12,835 nucleotides of DNA from Gemmatimonadaceae bacterium (GTDB taxonomy: Bacteria > Latescibacterota > UBA2968 > UBA8231). The stretch is from positions 1 to 12,835 of the forward strand of contig PBSR01000150.1 of NCBI GenBank assembly GCA_002726335.1. Direction: 5' to 3'. The notes under the pieces are model-generated. The model was not told the DNA's origin and did no database searches. It saw only the letters and a list, made by a program, of their open reading frames with translations. Shown one piece after another: positions 1-7,049 of the stretch. The position numbers were made by a program, and so were the translations under genes. Within the stretch, counting starts at the first letter, position 1; every line of letters starts with the position of its first letter.

Positions 1-7
1 ACCTCCT
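1..7 (-). promoter_or_regulatory. Shine-Dalgarno site of a minus-strand gene beyond the left edge
   Basis: Read on the minus strand, the last bases of the window are TTCAGGAGGT, which contains a full anti-16S-complementary AGGAGGT. No start codon follows inside the window, so a minus-strand gene probably starts a few bases beyond position 1. The sequence from about 1 to 80 is AT-richer than the rest of the window, as expected of an intergenic region. This site is seen directly; the gene itself is inferred. Confidence 0.55.
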
Positions 8-146
8 GAAGAAATCACCATATGTCACCATGGTACCACGACTTACGAAAAAGTACAACCTTCAATTCTTAACAGAGCACTAGCGCTGCATCGCGCGACG
101 TCGTGTCGGCCCCAGGACGGGGGATCGCCTTCCGTGTTGTGCCTGC
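8..146. other. Intergenic region downstream of the left minus-strand gene
   Basis: This short non-coding stretch follows the TGA stop (147-149) of the minus-strand gene. Positions 20-80 are clearly AT-richer than the flanking genes. A weak promoter-like pair can be read on the minus strand (TTGTAC, 17 bases, TACCAT, around 27-55), which could serve the gene beyond the left edge, but the match to consensus is poor. No stable hairpin with a T-tract, and so no intrinsic terminator, was found. Confidence 0.35.
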
Positions 147-803
147 TCATCGCAAGAGCAGCAACCTGCGCGTGCGCTGTGCGTCGCCGGCCCTCATCCG
201 GTACACGTAGATACCGGTCGCCACGGCCCTGCCGGCGTCGTCGGTTCCGTCCCAACGCACCTGGTGGGTCCCGGCGACCTGCTCCCCTTCGACCAGTGTG
301 GCGAGCCGCTGTCCGGACAGGTTGTAGACCGCCAGCTCCACATGGGCTGTGCCTGGTAAGCTGAAGCGCAGCGTCGTGGAGCTGTTGAAGGGATTCAGAT
401 AGCTCTGTTCCAAGGTGAAGGCATCCGGTGTCGCATCGTACTCTTCGGTGATTGCCGTGCCCGTCTCTGTCTCGATCTGGCTGACGAACCGCATCTCGTC
501 GAGATAGAAGGTGCCCTCGAGACTCCCCTGAATGCGGATCTCCTCGATCGGGACGTCCAGCCCCTGCCTTGTGGAGAGGACGCTGTTCTCGCTGCTGCCG
601 ATGATCAGGTCGCTGAAGGCGATCTCAACGGTCTGCCACTCGGCCCGGTCGAGATCGACGTGGCCCTCCAGCAGATCGATGTTCTCCGCCGGAGCGATGC
701 GTAGGGTGAGGAAGGGTACCCTGGCAGTCAGGGTGCCTGGATGGAAGGCGAATCGCAAGGAGCGGTACCCGGCGGCGCTCACCGGGGTGTCCGGCCGGAA
801 CAC
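147..803 (-). pseudogene. C-terminal part of the interrupted CBM9/propeller protein: jelly-roll module and FlgD-like sorting domain
   Basis: This stretch is in the same reading frame as the upstream coding region at 810-3419 and is separated from it only by the TAG at 810-812. The GTG at 803 is therefore probably an internal Val codon and not a start: there is no signal peptide and the reading begins in mid-domain. Residues 1 to about 110 complete a beta-sandwich module (AGYRSLRFAF, EGTFYLDEMRFV) that closely matches residues 492-580 of the protein encoded at 10077-12140 (SGYRSLHLAF, QGAFLLDDVRLV). Residues from about 125 to 218 are a FlgD-like sorting domain with LEQSYLNPFNSSTTLRF and a basic RRLLLLR end. 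If TAG is not read through, the main protein loses this export/anchoring module. Independent translation from GTG 803 is possible but unlikely. Confidence 0.75.
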
Positions 804-809
804 GAGACC

Positions 810-3419
810 CTAGCCACGGAAGCCCACATCCGATGCCGTCGCTTCCAGGGCATTGCCCTCGAAGGTGGGACCTGAGGCACCGAACTCCGACAGACGAACG
901 GTGTTGTCGCCCTCGAGACTCCATCCGGGGGCGAGGGACTCGCTGGCGATCAGCAGATCCCCGGCAGGGAGCGATTCGATCACGTGCCGAAGCTGGACCG
1001 AGACGAGCTCGCCGTCGATCCGTTGTGAGATCTCCACCAGGATCGGGAGTGCGCCACTGTGGTCGATATCGAGATTGACCTCCAGTCGATAGGTTCCGGC
1101 TTCCTCCCGGACCAGTGGCGTCGCCTTCGATCCACCCAGGGCGCTGAGGTCGGCGATCGCCTCGACGGGCGTGCCTTCGACCAGTCCGCTCACGTCCACC
1201 GTCGCCCGGATGCGCAGGGACTGACCGGCGGCGACCCGCTCGGGGGAGACCTGACGGAATCGGGCTTCCAGAGAGTAGGGCAGGATCTTCAGGATCATGT
1301 GGGTCACCCAGTCGCTGCTGACGTAGGGGTGGCCGCGAGGGTCGCTCACCACGCCGACGGGACGAGCCCACGAGCCCGCGCCGATCGTCGGCTGGAAGCC
1401 GGTGAGGAAATCGGCGATCCGGGCGTTGCTACCATCTGGCTCGACGAAGAGGGTGGAGACCTTCATCCCCGGGACGTTCGCATTCGGACTGCCCCGGAAG
1501 GCCATGAAGGCAGCACCTCGGTAGATCTCCGGAAAGGCATCGTCCTCATAGAAGTGCAACTGCATGGGCGCCAGGTGCGCCGGTGCCAGCGCCACGGGAC
1601 GCTCCATGCGGGCCACGTCGGCTGAGTCCTGTGCCGTGATGGGGAACAGGGCGCTCACGTAGCTGGGGATCGTGAAGTCCGTCCACACTTGGTGCCCGAA
1701 GGCCAGAGGCCAGCCGTAGAACCCGCTATCCCGGATGATGGTGATGTACTCCGGCGGCAGCATCCCGCCCTCGCGGTCATGGCCGTTGTTGTTGGCCCAG
1801 AGCTCGCCTGTCATCGGGTGGATGGCCATGCCGACGGCGTTGCGCAGGCCGCGGGCGAAGATCCTTCGCCCGGAGCCATCGAGGTTGAATATGAGAATTG
1901 TGGCGCGTTCGGGATCGTCCTCGCGGCAGATGTCGCAGGTCGAGCCGACGCTGACGAAGAGCTTTCCGGCCAGTGAATCGATGGCGATCGTACGTGTGAC
2001 GTGCTGCCCCTGCGTGGGGATGTCGGGGATAAGCACGTGCCGTGTCTCGTAAATGCCGTCGCCGTCACCGTCGCTGAAGCGCAGGATTTCGTGCGTGTCG
2101 GCCACGTACAGGTCGCCGTCATGGAAGGCCAGGCTGTTGGCCCACCACAGGCCGTCGGCGACGACGCGCACGCCGTCGGCCACGCCGTCGCCGTCGTCAT
2201 CGGGCAAGGCCAGGATCTGGCCTTCGCGTTGCTCGATGGGCGGTGGTCTGCTGCCGATGGCCACCGGCGGACCGAATTGCGAGGCGCGGCCGACCTTCAT
2301 GTTGGCCACGTGCAGCACACCGTGAGGGCCGATGGCCATCTGCCGTGGTCCCCTCAGGCCCGGTGCGGCAAAGACCCTGGCCGAGAACCCCGCCGGCAGG
2401 TTCACGGTCATGTTCTGCGGTACGTCATCCCGGAACGCTTCGGGAACCTGCACCGAAACCGCGTGTAACGGCAGGTCCACCACCGGCGTCAGCTGAATCG
2501 TCCCGGGCGGATTAGGGTCCACGACGTCGGGTTTGCCTCCTGGCACCATGATCATCGTACCCCACTGCTTCAACCAGGTGCGCTTGTCGCGCTCCCCGGT
2601 CCACCAGTGCTCGTGATGGAAGTTGCCGAAGTTGCCTTCGCCACGTTCGGGCTCGTCGATGTCGGCGACGGCCAGATTCAGTCCCATCTTCACCTCACCC
2701 AGTTCCGGCGACCAGAAGATGCCGGGCTCTACCTCCAGACAGGGATTGGCCTTCACCTTCCACTCGATCACATATCCGGGGCCCTCGGTGGCACGGTCCT
2801 TGACGCGGCTCACCGCTTCCATGTCGCCGTTGAGGATCCAGCGCTGATAGGTATTCCAGGCGTCGACGTCTGACCTCTGCTCACCCTCCATCAGGCCGCC
2901 CGTGCCCAGGCCACCCAGCCTGGACTTGTGGGTGCTGGCCACCATCTGCCAGCTGGCACCGTTGCCCTTGTTGTTCTCGTTGTCGCCATCGCTCCACTCG
3001 TAGCGCGCGTTGACGAGCAGCTCGATGCCGTCGCCGAACCACGGCCAGCCTTCACGGGTCAGCTCGTGTGCCTTGTTATTGTTCGCGGGTAGCCAGCGAT
3101 CGATGTCGAAGGCGTAGATGACATCGTCGCTGACATCGAAGACGACGTAGAGGTCGGTACCGTCGTGCTTGATCCAGACCGTTGCATCCAGATCGGCACT
3201 CGAATCGATGGCGCTGAACTGAGGTGTCCAGGTTCTGAAGTCGGTGATCTTCGTGGTATCATCGTATTCCCCCGGCGCGATGCGGCCGTCGAGGGTCGGA
3301 GTGCTGCCCCGATAGATGCGGACCTGCTTGGGGAAGGCGCCGGCAGCGACCGGGGGTGGTGGTGTGATGCCCCCCACCAGCGCGGCGAGTGCAAGGCAGG
3401 CGAGTACTCTGGTTCTCAT
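810..3419 (-). CDS. Secreted CBM9-like / sorbosone-dehydrogenase-like propeller protein (cut by in-frame TAG)
   Basis: The start is ATG at 3419, chosen because AAAGGA lies 7 bases upstream (3427-3432) and a Sec signal peptide follows (MRTRVLACLALAALVGG). Residues about 33-294 resemble a CBM9/DOMON-type sugar-binding fold (PTLDGRIAPGEYDD at the front, DGIELLVN in the middle). Residues about 338-715 form a PQQ/sorbosone-dehydrogenase-like (GSDH/NHL) beta-propeller with GLRNAVGMAIHPMTGELW, GHDREG and SGFYGWP. It carries two Ca-loop-like inserts, DDDGDGVADG (408) and DGDGDGIYE (451). Residues about 716-815 look Ig-like, and a jelly-roll module begins at 820. The frame ends at TAG 810-812, in the middle of that module; the missing part lies at 147-809. 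A sugar or alcohol oxidation role is inferred from the fold; catalytic and PQQ residues were not verified. The gene is divergent from the operon starting at 3819 and probably shares its operator. Confidence 0.85.
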   Translation of the reverse strand: MRTRVLACLALAALVGGITPPPPVAAGAFPKQVRIYRGSTPTLDGRIAPGEYDDTTKITDFRTWTPQFSAIDSSADLDATVWIKHDGTDLYVVFDVSDDVIYAFDIDRWLPANNNKAHELTREGWPWFGDGIELLVNARYEWSDGDNENNKGNGASWQMVASTHKSRLGGLGTGGLMEGEQRSDVDAWNTYQRWILNGDMEAVSRVKDRATEGPGYVIEWKVKANPCLEVEPGIFWSPELGEVKMGLNLAVADIDEPERGEGNFGNFHHEHWWTGERDKRTWLKQWGTMIMVPGGKPDVVDPNPPGTIQLTPVVDLPLHAVSVQVPEAFRDDVPQNMTVNLPAGFSARVFAAPGLRGPRQMAIGPHGVLHVANMKVGRASQFGPPVAIGSRPPPIEQREGQILALPDDDGDGVADGVRVVADGLWWANSLAFHDGDLYVADTHEILRFSDGDGDGIYETRHVLIPDIPTQGQHVTRTIAIDSLAGKLFVSVGSTCDICREDDPERATILIFNLDGSGRRIFARGLRNAVGMAIHPMTGELWANNNGHDREGGMLPPEYITIIRDSGFYGWPLAFGHQVWTDFTIPSYVSALFPITAQDSADVARMERPVALAPAHLAPMQLHFYEDDAFPEIYRGAAFMAFRGSPNANVPGMKVSTLFVEPDGSNARIADFLTGFQPTIGAGSWARPVGVVSDPRGHPYVSSDWVTHMILKILPYSLEARFRQVSPERVAAGQSLRIRATVDVSGLVEGTPVEAIADLSALGGSKATPLVREEAGTYRLEVNLDIDHSGALPILVEISQRIDGELVSVQLRHVIESLPAGDLLIASESLAPGWSLEGDNTVRLSEFGASGPTFEGNALEATASDVGFRG

Positions 3420-3426
3420 GGGCGTT

Positions 3427-3432
3427 TCCTTT
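3427..3432 (-). promoter_or_regulatory. Ribosome binding site AAAGGA deciding the ATG 3419 start
   Basis: Minus-strand AAAGGA stands 7 bases before ATG 3419 and directly precedes a clear signal peptide. The frame is open up to 3620, but the 67 extra residues are not signal-like and would run through the operator and the leader hairpin, so the downstream start is preferred. Confidence 0.7.
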
Positions 3433-3440
3433 GTCAGGGC

Positions 3441-3479
3441 CAGGAGTCTGAGAGACGTAGACTGCCCCAAAGACTCCTG
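3441..3479 (-). promoter_or_regulatory. Leader hairpin of the minus-strand gene (9-bp inverted repeat)
   Basis: The arms CAGGAGTCT (3441-3449) and AGACTCCTG (3471-3479) are perfect reverse complements with a 21-base loop. In the minus transcript the structure would end about 9 bases before the AAAGGA ribosome site. It could affect mRNA stability or translation. No U-tract follows, so it is not an intrinsic terminator. The arms are seen directly; the role is inferred. Confidence 0.5.
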
Positions 3480-3510
3480 AGCATTGAGCCGCCAGCAGTC
3501 GAATCTGGAT

Positions 3511-3516
3511 ATTCTA
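3511..3516 (-). promoter_or_regulatory. Putative -10 element TAGAAT
   Basis: Minus-strand TAGAAT matches TATAAT at five of six positions and lies about 92 bases before ATG 3419. No good -35 hexamer stands 16-18 bases upstream; that space is occupied by the palindromic operator. This arrangement suits repression by occlusion, but the promoter call is tentative. Confidence 0.35.
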
Positions 3517-3525
3517 CCGTTTGTG

Positions 3526-3539
3526 TGCAAACGTTTGCA
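3526..3539. promoter_or_regulatory. LacI-family-type operator TGCAAACGTTTGCA
   Basis: This is a perfect 14-bp palindrome with the central CG and the GCAAACGTTTGC core typical of operators bound by LacI/GalR-family repressors (the PurR box is the best-known close relative). It lies between two divergent genes and directly upstream of a -10-like element facing the minus gene, so one regulator could control both transcripts. No LacI-family gene is in the window. The palindrome is seen directly, the family match is established knowledge, and the control of both sides is inference. Confidence 0.75.
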
Positions 3540-3745
3540 GTTGATCAGGCTGGCCATCTTCGGTAGCGGGCTGCAGGCGTGACGTGCTGACGGCGCCCAG
3601 ACAGAGACCCGTCTGAGCATCGATCTGGGCGACCCGGCGCTGTGAAGGCATGGTCGAGGGCCTACGACCCTTCTATCAGCTGGAGAGTCAGATCAAGACG
3701 AGAAAGTAACCCAGGCTGCCGCGCTGCGTTCGCCCCGAGGATCAC

Positions 3746-3781
3746 CAGTTGGCGCCGTCTTTGACGGCAGAGCCAAAACTG
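3746..3781 (+). promoter_or_regulatory. Compound leader hairpin upstream of the DUF362 gene
   Basis: The inner stem GCCGTC-TTT-GACGGC (3754-3768) is perfect. The outer arms CAGTTGGC (3746-3753) and GCCAA-aa-CTG (3772-3781) extend it to about 14 base pairs, with small bulges at 3769-3771 and 3777-3778. It ends about 37 bases before the TTG start and has no T-tract, so it is more likely a 5' leader structure than a terminator. Confidence 0.5.
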
Positions 3782-3804
3782 CTGAATGTCCCACTAGGAC
3801 AATC

Positions 3805-3810
3805 AAGGAG
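3805..3810 (+). promoter_or_regulatory. Ribosome binding site AAGGAG deciding the TTG 3819 start
   Basis: AAGGAG stands 8 bases before TTG 3819. The first codons give MKRREFIK, a twin-arginine motif at the expected N-terminal place, which supports TTG as the true start. Confidence 0.75.
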
Positions 3811-3818
3811 AGCCTCCA

Positions 3819-5459
3819 TTGAAACGCAGAGAATTTATCAAGGCGGCGAGTGCTGCCGGCACTGCCAGCCTGCTGTCGCCGGACCTGATCTTCGGCCAGT
3901 CCCGACCGACGGCCGCCTATTTCCAGCTACATCCCTTTGTCGATGCTCACCCCGAAGCGGTCTTCATCAAGCTGACGCAGGTATCGGACAAGACCGCAGC
4001 GGAGGAGAAGGTCCGGGCAGGTCATGAACTTGCCGGACAGCTGTTCGTGACCAGCGATGTCGGCGGTTACGCCATGGGCAGCAAGATCGCCATCAAACCG
4101 AACCTCACCTGCCTCGGCGGCAACTTCTCCACCGCCCGCATGGGCATCGCCACCGACGCAGACTTCGTCGCCGGCTTCATCGAGGCCATGAAGGATGGAC
4201 TCGGTATGGACGGCAGTCAGTTCTACCTGCGCGAGGGGAACCTGCTGGGCGACGCCTACTGTCCGCAGAACGAGGTGCTGGACTGGTACGGCCCGATGGC
4301 AGAGCGGGTGGGCGCTCATCTGACCGACTTCGACAGCGGTCGGCCGATGGCAGCGGCCTCCCTGGCCAACCTGGAGGAGGGGGCAGAGGTCATCTGGAGA
4401 GAGGTTCCGAATGGGGTCATCTTCCAGCGGATCGGCTACGTGGCTCCCATGAACGCGGCCGATGCCTTCAACATCAACATCGCCAAGTTCAAGGCCCACG
4501 GCATGGGTATCACACTGTCCTCCAAGAACTGGCAAGGGACCAACGTGCACCCGTATGTGCACTACTGTGAGAGTCTGAGTCGTCTCACCCGTGGCAAGCC
4601 GGCCTCCTTCGTCAATGATGTACACCCTGAATTCGCCGAAAGTGTCACGGCGCTGCACGATCAGCATCGTGAAGCCGGTGTTCCCCGCTGGGACCGCCCG
4701 GGCAGCGACTGGAACAGCGGCTGGGGCATGGAAGGATGGGCGCAGAAAACCCTCGACAATCTCTCGGCATCGAGCATGGACCTGGCCATGATCGAGGGGA
4801 TCTACGGACGGGATGGCAACTGGATGGACGGTCCCCACAGCGGCTCCGCCAAGGACTTCATGACCAACGTCGTCATCTTCGGCCGGAATCCCATCAAAGT
4901 GGACATCATCGGTCACTGGCTGGCCGGCCATGAGCCGGGGAACTTCGGCCTGTTCCATTCGGCCATGACCCGTGGGCTGAGCGACACCGTCGACCCTGAA
5001 CAGATCCCAGTCTATGCCTGGGAATCGGGGCAGCCTCAGCGTCGCGAACTGTCGACCTTCGAGCGCACACCGCTGATGACCTATTACCTGAACCGAGACT
5101 ACGATGGCCAGGACGAGAGCCACTGGCATATGGTGGACGAACCCTTCGAATACCCCGTCGCTACCGCCGTCGTGAGTGATCTGCAGGCGACCCCGCAGAG
5201 CCACGTGCTGGCGCAGAACTACCCGAATCCCTTCAACGCCTCGACGCTGATCGAGTATCGCCTGCCCCAGGCGACCCATGCCCGCATCGAGATCTTCAAC
5301 GGACAGGGCCAGCTGGTGGAAGTGTTGAAGGACGGCTGGCACGCCGGCGGCTCCCACGTCGTCAGCTGGGATTCCGGGCGGCGGGCCACGGGCACTTATT
5401 TCTACCGCTTTTCGACGTCGGGCTTCAACGAGTCGCGCAAGATGCTGCTGGTGCGGTAG
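3819..5459 (+). CDS. Tat-exported DUF362-domain protein with FlgD-like C-terminal sorting domain
   Basis: The protein is 546 residues from a TTG start with AAGGAG 8 bases upstream. The N-terminus has a Tat motif (KRREFIK at 2-8) followed by a weakly hydrophobic stretch, so export in a folded state is expected. Residues about 85-400 match the DUF362 family pattern: IAIKPN at 90, FNINIAKFKAHG around 217-228, SSKNWQGTN at 234, DLAMIEGIYG at 321 and VVIFGRNPIKVD at 351. The ferredoxin-type CxxCxxC cluster found in many DUF362 proteins is absent; only three scattered Cys (98, 148, 250) are seen. Residues about 456-546 are a FlgD-like sorting domain with LAQNYPNPFNAST and a final RKMLLVR. The biochemical function of this DUF362 branch is not known. 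The gene opens the plus-strand operon; the next gene starts at the base after its TAG. Confidence 0.85.
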   Translation: MKRREFIKAASAAGTASLLSPDLIFGQSRPTAAYFQLHPFVDAHPEAVFIKLTQVSDKTAAEEKVRAGHELAGQLFVTSDVGGYAMGSKIAIKPNLTCLGGNFSTARMGIATDADFVAGFIEAMKDGLGMDGSQFYLREGNLLGDAYCPQNEVLDWYGPMAERVGAHLTDFDSGRPMAAASLANLEEGAEVIWREVPNGVIFQRIGYVAPMNAADAFNINIAKFKAHGMGITLSSKNWQGTNVHPYVHYCESLSRLTRGKPASFVNDVHPEFAESVTALHDQHREAGVPRWDRPGSDWNSGWGMEGWAQKTLDNLSASSMDLAMIEGIYGRDGNWMDGPHSGSAKDFMTNVVIFGRNPIKVDIIGHWLAGHEPGNFGLFHSAMTRGLSDTVDPEQIPVYAWESGQPQRRELSTFERTPLMTYYLNRDYDGQDESHWHMVDEPFEYPVATAVVSDLQATPQSHVLAQNYPNPFNASTLIEYRLPQATHARIEIFNGQGQLVEVLKDGWHAGGSHVVSWDSGRRATGTYFYRFSTSGFNESRKMLLVR

Positions 5460-6008
5460 GTGAGAGGCCTGTGGATCGAGGTTCTGTCCGTGGTGCTGCT
5501 CTCGTCAGCGTGGCTGTGGGCGGCAGGATCGAACATCGCACCGGACGCGCTGACGCGGGCGACGCAGGGATACAATACGTACTCCGGTGAACTGGCTTTC
5601 CTCACCGATGGCCTGACGCCGGACAACAGCGATCAGCCAGGCGTCTTTGCCTGGCCCACCAAGGGCAACCTGGTGTTCGAATTCGACGCTCCCCTGGTCA
5701 TCGAGGGGGTTCGCATCCGAGTGGGCGCCGACGCGGGATCGTACGCGGCGATCGCCTACGTGGGAGCGCGCTACGGGGAGAGCGGCCAGACGGAGACCGC
5801 CGACGGGGCGTTCGTCGCCGACGCCTACGATACCGACATGCGATCCGACGTCTGGGTGGAACTCGCCTTTCCTGCCGATACCGTTACCGACTACATCGAG
5901 TTGATCACTGAGTCAGGGGCGCAATTCTATGAGATCGAGATCACGGGGGGCAGGCCGCCATCGACCGAGGTCAGGACTCACTCATGGGGCCAGGTGAAAG
6001 GAAGATAG
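5460..6008 (+). CDS. Small secreted F5/8C (discoidin)-like binding protein
   Basis: The 182-residue frame opens with GTG at 5460, immediately after the TAG of the DUF362 gene, so translational coupling is likely; no good Shine-Dalgarno site is seen. Residues 1 to about 23 are a signal peptide (basic MRGLW, then a hydrophobic VLSVVLLSSAWLWAAG). Residues about 25-165 look like a galactose-binding-like beta-sandwich of the F5/8 type C or CBM32 kind: NIAPDAL, AFLTDGLTPDN, NLVFEFDAPLVIEGVRI and a closing FYEIEITGG. There is no catalytic domain. The short tail overlaps the next gene by 25 bases in another frame. Because F5/8C domains are often fused to glycosidases, this may be the export and binding half of a split protein whose catalytic half is the next gene. 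Confidence 0.65.
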   Translation: MRGLWIEVLSVVLLSSAWLWAAGSNIAPDALTRATQGYNTYSGELAFLTDGLTPDNSDQPGVFAWPTKGNLVFEFDAPLVIEGVRIRVGADAGSYAAIAYVGARYGESGQTETADGAFVADAYDTDMRSDVWVELAFPADTVTDYIELITESGAQFYEIEITGGRPPSTEVRTHSWGQVKGR

Positions 6009-7048
6009 GCAAGGGACGCGTCAGGCCGGACAGTGGTCGGCAACCCTTCGGCGACATGAACTGCAGGCTCAAACCCGTCCTTGACGGCGACTGGCGGACA
6101 GTGGCCCCGTCACCAGATCTGACCGCCAAACTCGGCCGCGCAGGCTTCCTGGAAGAGCAGGCCACCAGAGTTGAACACAATGCCGTGGTTGACAACCACG
6201 TGTTCTGTGACGCACTGGGCATCTGGCACTGCTGGGCGTGCGTTCGGTGCACTGCCGTCGGTCGCGTCCTGTATCACTGGAAGACGGAGGACTTCTTCGC
6301 TTCTCCCTGGCAGGCCACCGGCGAGGTCCTCCGCTGTGACCGGACCGCGGGCGAGAGCATCCACGACTACCATGGGCAGGAGTGGATTCAGTCGCCCTAC
6401 TTCATAGAGGTTGACGGCACGTATTTCATGTTCTACGGCGGCCATACGACCGGGGTCGGCGCCGACGGCAATCCCGCCCACGGCGATGATGAACGCAATG
6501 AGTGCCAGATGTGTCTGATGACGTCCCCTGACGGCGTCACCTGGACGCGCCATCGCAACGCCGCAGGCCTCAGTCGGATCTTCGTCGGTCCCGGGGAGGT
6601 TCGTGACCCCTGTCTGCTGAACGTGGACGGTGTCTGGCACTGCTACTACGCCGGCTACGAAGCTGGCAAGCGTCACTTGCCCGGGTTCTACGTTCGCACC
6701 AGCGACGATCTCACCAATTGGTCCGAGTCGATCTGTGTGCACCGCGACCTGGACATGGCCGGCGGGCGGTGGGACTGCGAGTGTCCACACGTCGTCTATC
6801 GGCAGGGCTACTTCTACCTCTTCCGCACCGAGGACTACTACGAGTCGCGTACCCATGTGTACCGCAGTGAAGACCCACTCGATTTCGGTGTTGGCGAGGC
6901 CGGCGACAAGTATGTCGGCTTGTTTCCAGTCGCTGCGCCGGAGCTCTTCATGGGACCCGACGGGCAGGAATTCGTGACTTCAGTCCACAACCCGCCCCTG
7001 GGCGCACAGATCGCGCCTGTCCGCTGGGAAACCCGTCCGACGGCCTGA
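5984..7048 (+). CDS. GH43-like five-bladed beta-propeller protein, no signal peptide
   Basis: The 354-residue start at ATG 5984 has AGGA 7 bases upstream (5973-5976). ATG 6056 is an alternative that would avoid the overlap with the preceding gene but lacks a ribosome site. From LDGDWRTVAPSPDL (33) onward the protein resembles the GH43/62/32/68/117-like superfamily of five-bladed propellers: WIQSPYFIEVDGTYFMFYGG (134), GEVRDPCLLNVDGVWHCYYAG (204, with an RDP motif), DCECPHVVYRQGYFYLF (264) and PVAAPELF (316). Activity as a glycosidase is plausible but not shown, and the catalytic triad was not assigned. It is rich in cysteine (13 residues). No signal peptide is present, which is odd among exported neighbours. 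The next gene begins one base after its TGA. Confidence 0.7.
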   Translation: MGPGERKIGKGRVRPDSGRQPFGDMNCRLKPVLDGDWRTVAPSPDLTAKLGRAGFLEEQATRVEHNAVVDNHVFCDALGIWHCWACVRCTAVGRVLYHWKTEDFFASPWQATGEVLRCDRTAGESIHDYHGQEWIQSPYFIEVDGTYFMFYGGHTTGVGADGNPAHGDDERNECQMCLMTSPDGVTWTRHRNAAGLSRIFVGPGEVRDPCLLNVDGVWHCYYAGYEAGKRHLPGFYVRTSDDLTNWSESICVHRDLDMAGGRWDCECPHVVYRQGYFYLFRTEDYYESRTHVYRSEDPLDFGVGEAGDKYVGLFPVAAPELFMGPDGQEFVTSVHNPPLGAQIAPVRWETRPTA

Positions 7049-7049
7049 C

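Larger units (their letters stand above)
3420..3818. other. Divergent intergenic regulatory region (399 bp)
   Basis: This gap lies between the divergent starts at 3419 (minus) and 3819 (plus). It holds a 14-bp perfect palindromic operator (3526-3539), a TAGAAT -10-like element facing the minus gene (3511-3516), a 9-bp inverted repeat in the minus leader (3441-3479) and a compound hairpin in the plus leader (3746-3781). Between about 3545 and 3740 no convincing gene or further element was seen. A clear sigma-70 promoter for the plus operon was not found: TTGACG at 3761 lies inside the hairpin and has no good -10. Confidence 0.7.

Noticed and set aside
810..812. Recoding of TAG as an amino acid (amber suppression or pyrrolysine)
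   Set aside because: TAG ends at least four other genes in the window, and no suppressor tRNA or recoding signal is visible. A point mutation or sequence error is simpler.
625..1371. Minus-strand open frame of 248 residues overlapping the propeller gene
   Set aside because: It is rich in Arg, Gly and Pro with low-complexity composition, and is a frame shadow of the real gene.
2050..2240. Repeated GCCGTC-like units suggesting a tandem repeat
   Set aside because: They are explained by codons for the Asp/Gly-rich loops (DDDGDGVADG, DGDGDGIYE) in the propeller protein.
3420..3620. 67-residue N-terminal extension of the minus-strand propeller gene (frame open to 3620)
   Set aside because: It would place the operator and leader hairpin inside the gene, and the extension is not signal-like. 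ATG 3419 has AAAGGA and a clear signal peptide.
3761..3766. TTGACG as a -35 box for the plus operon
   Set aside because: It overlaps the leader hairpin, and no acceptable -10 follows at 16-18 bases.
3927..5357. Long antisense open frame (476 residues) opposite the DUF362 gene
   Set aside because: It is a mirror of a GC-rich coding frame, has no recognisable domain, and the plus-strand protein has clear family motifs and signals.
6184..6200. CGTGGTT-GAC-AACCACG hairpin in the GH43-like gene
   Set aside because: It is only 7 bp, inside codons for a normal-looking VVDNHV stretch, with no context suggesting a function.
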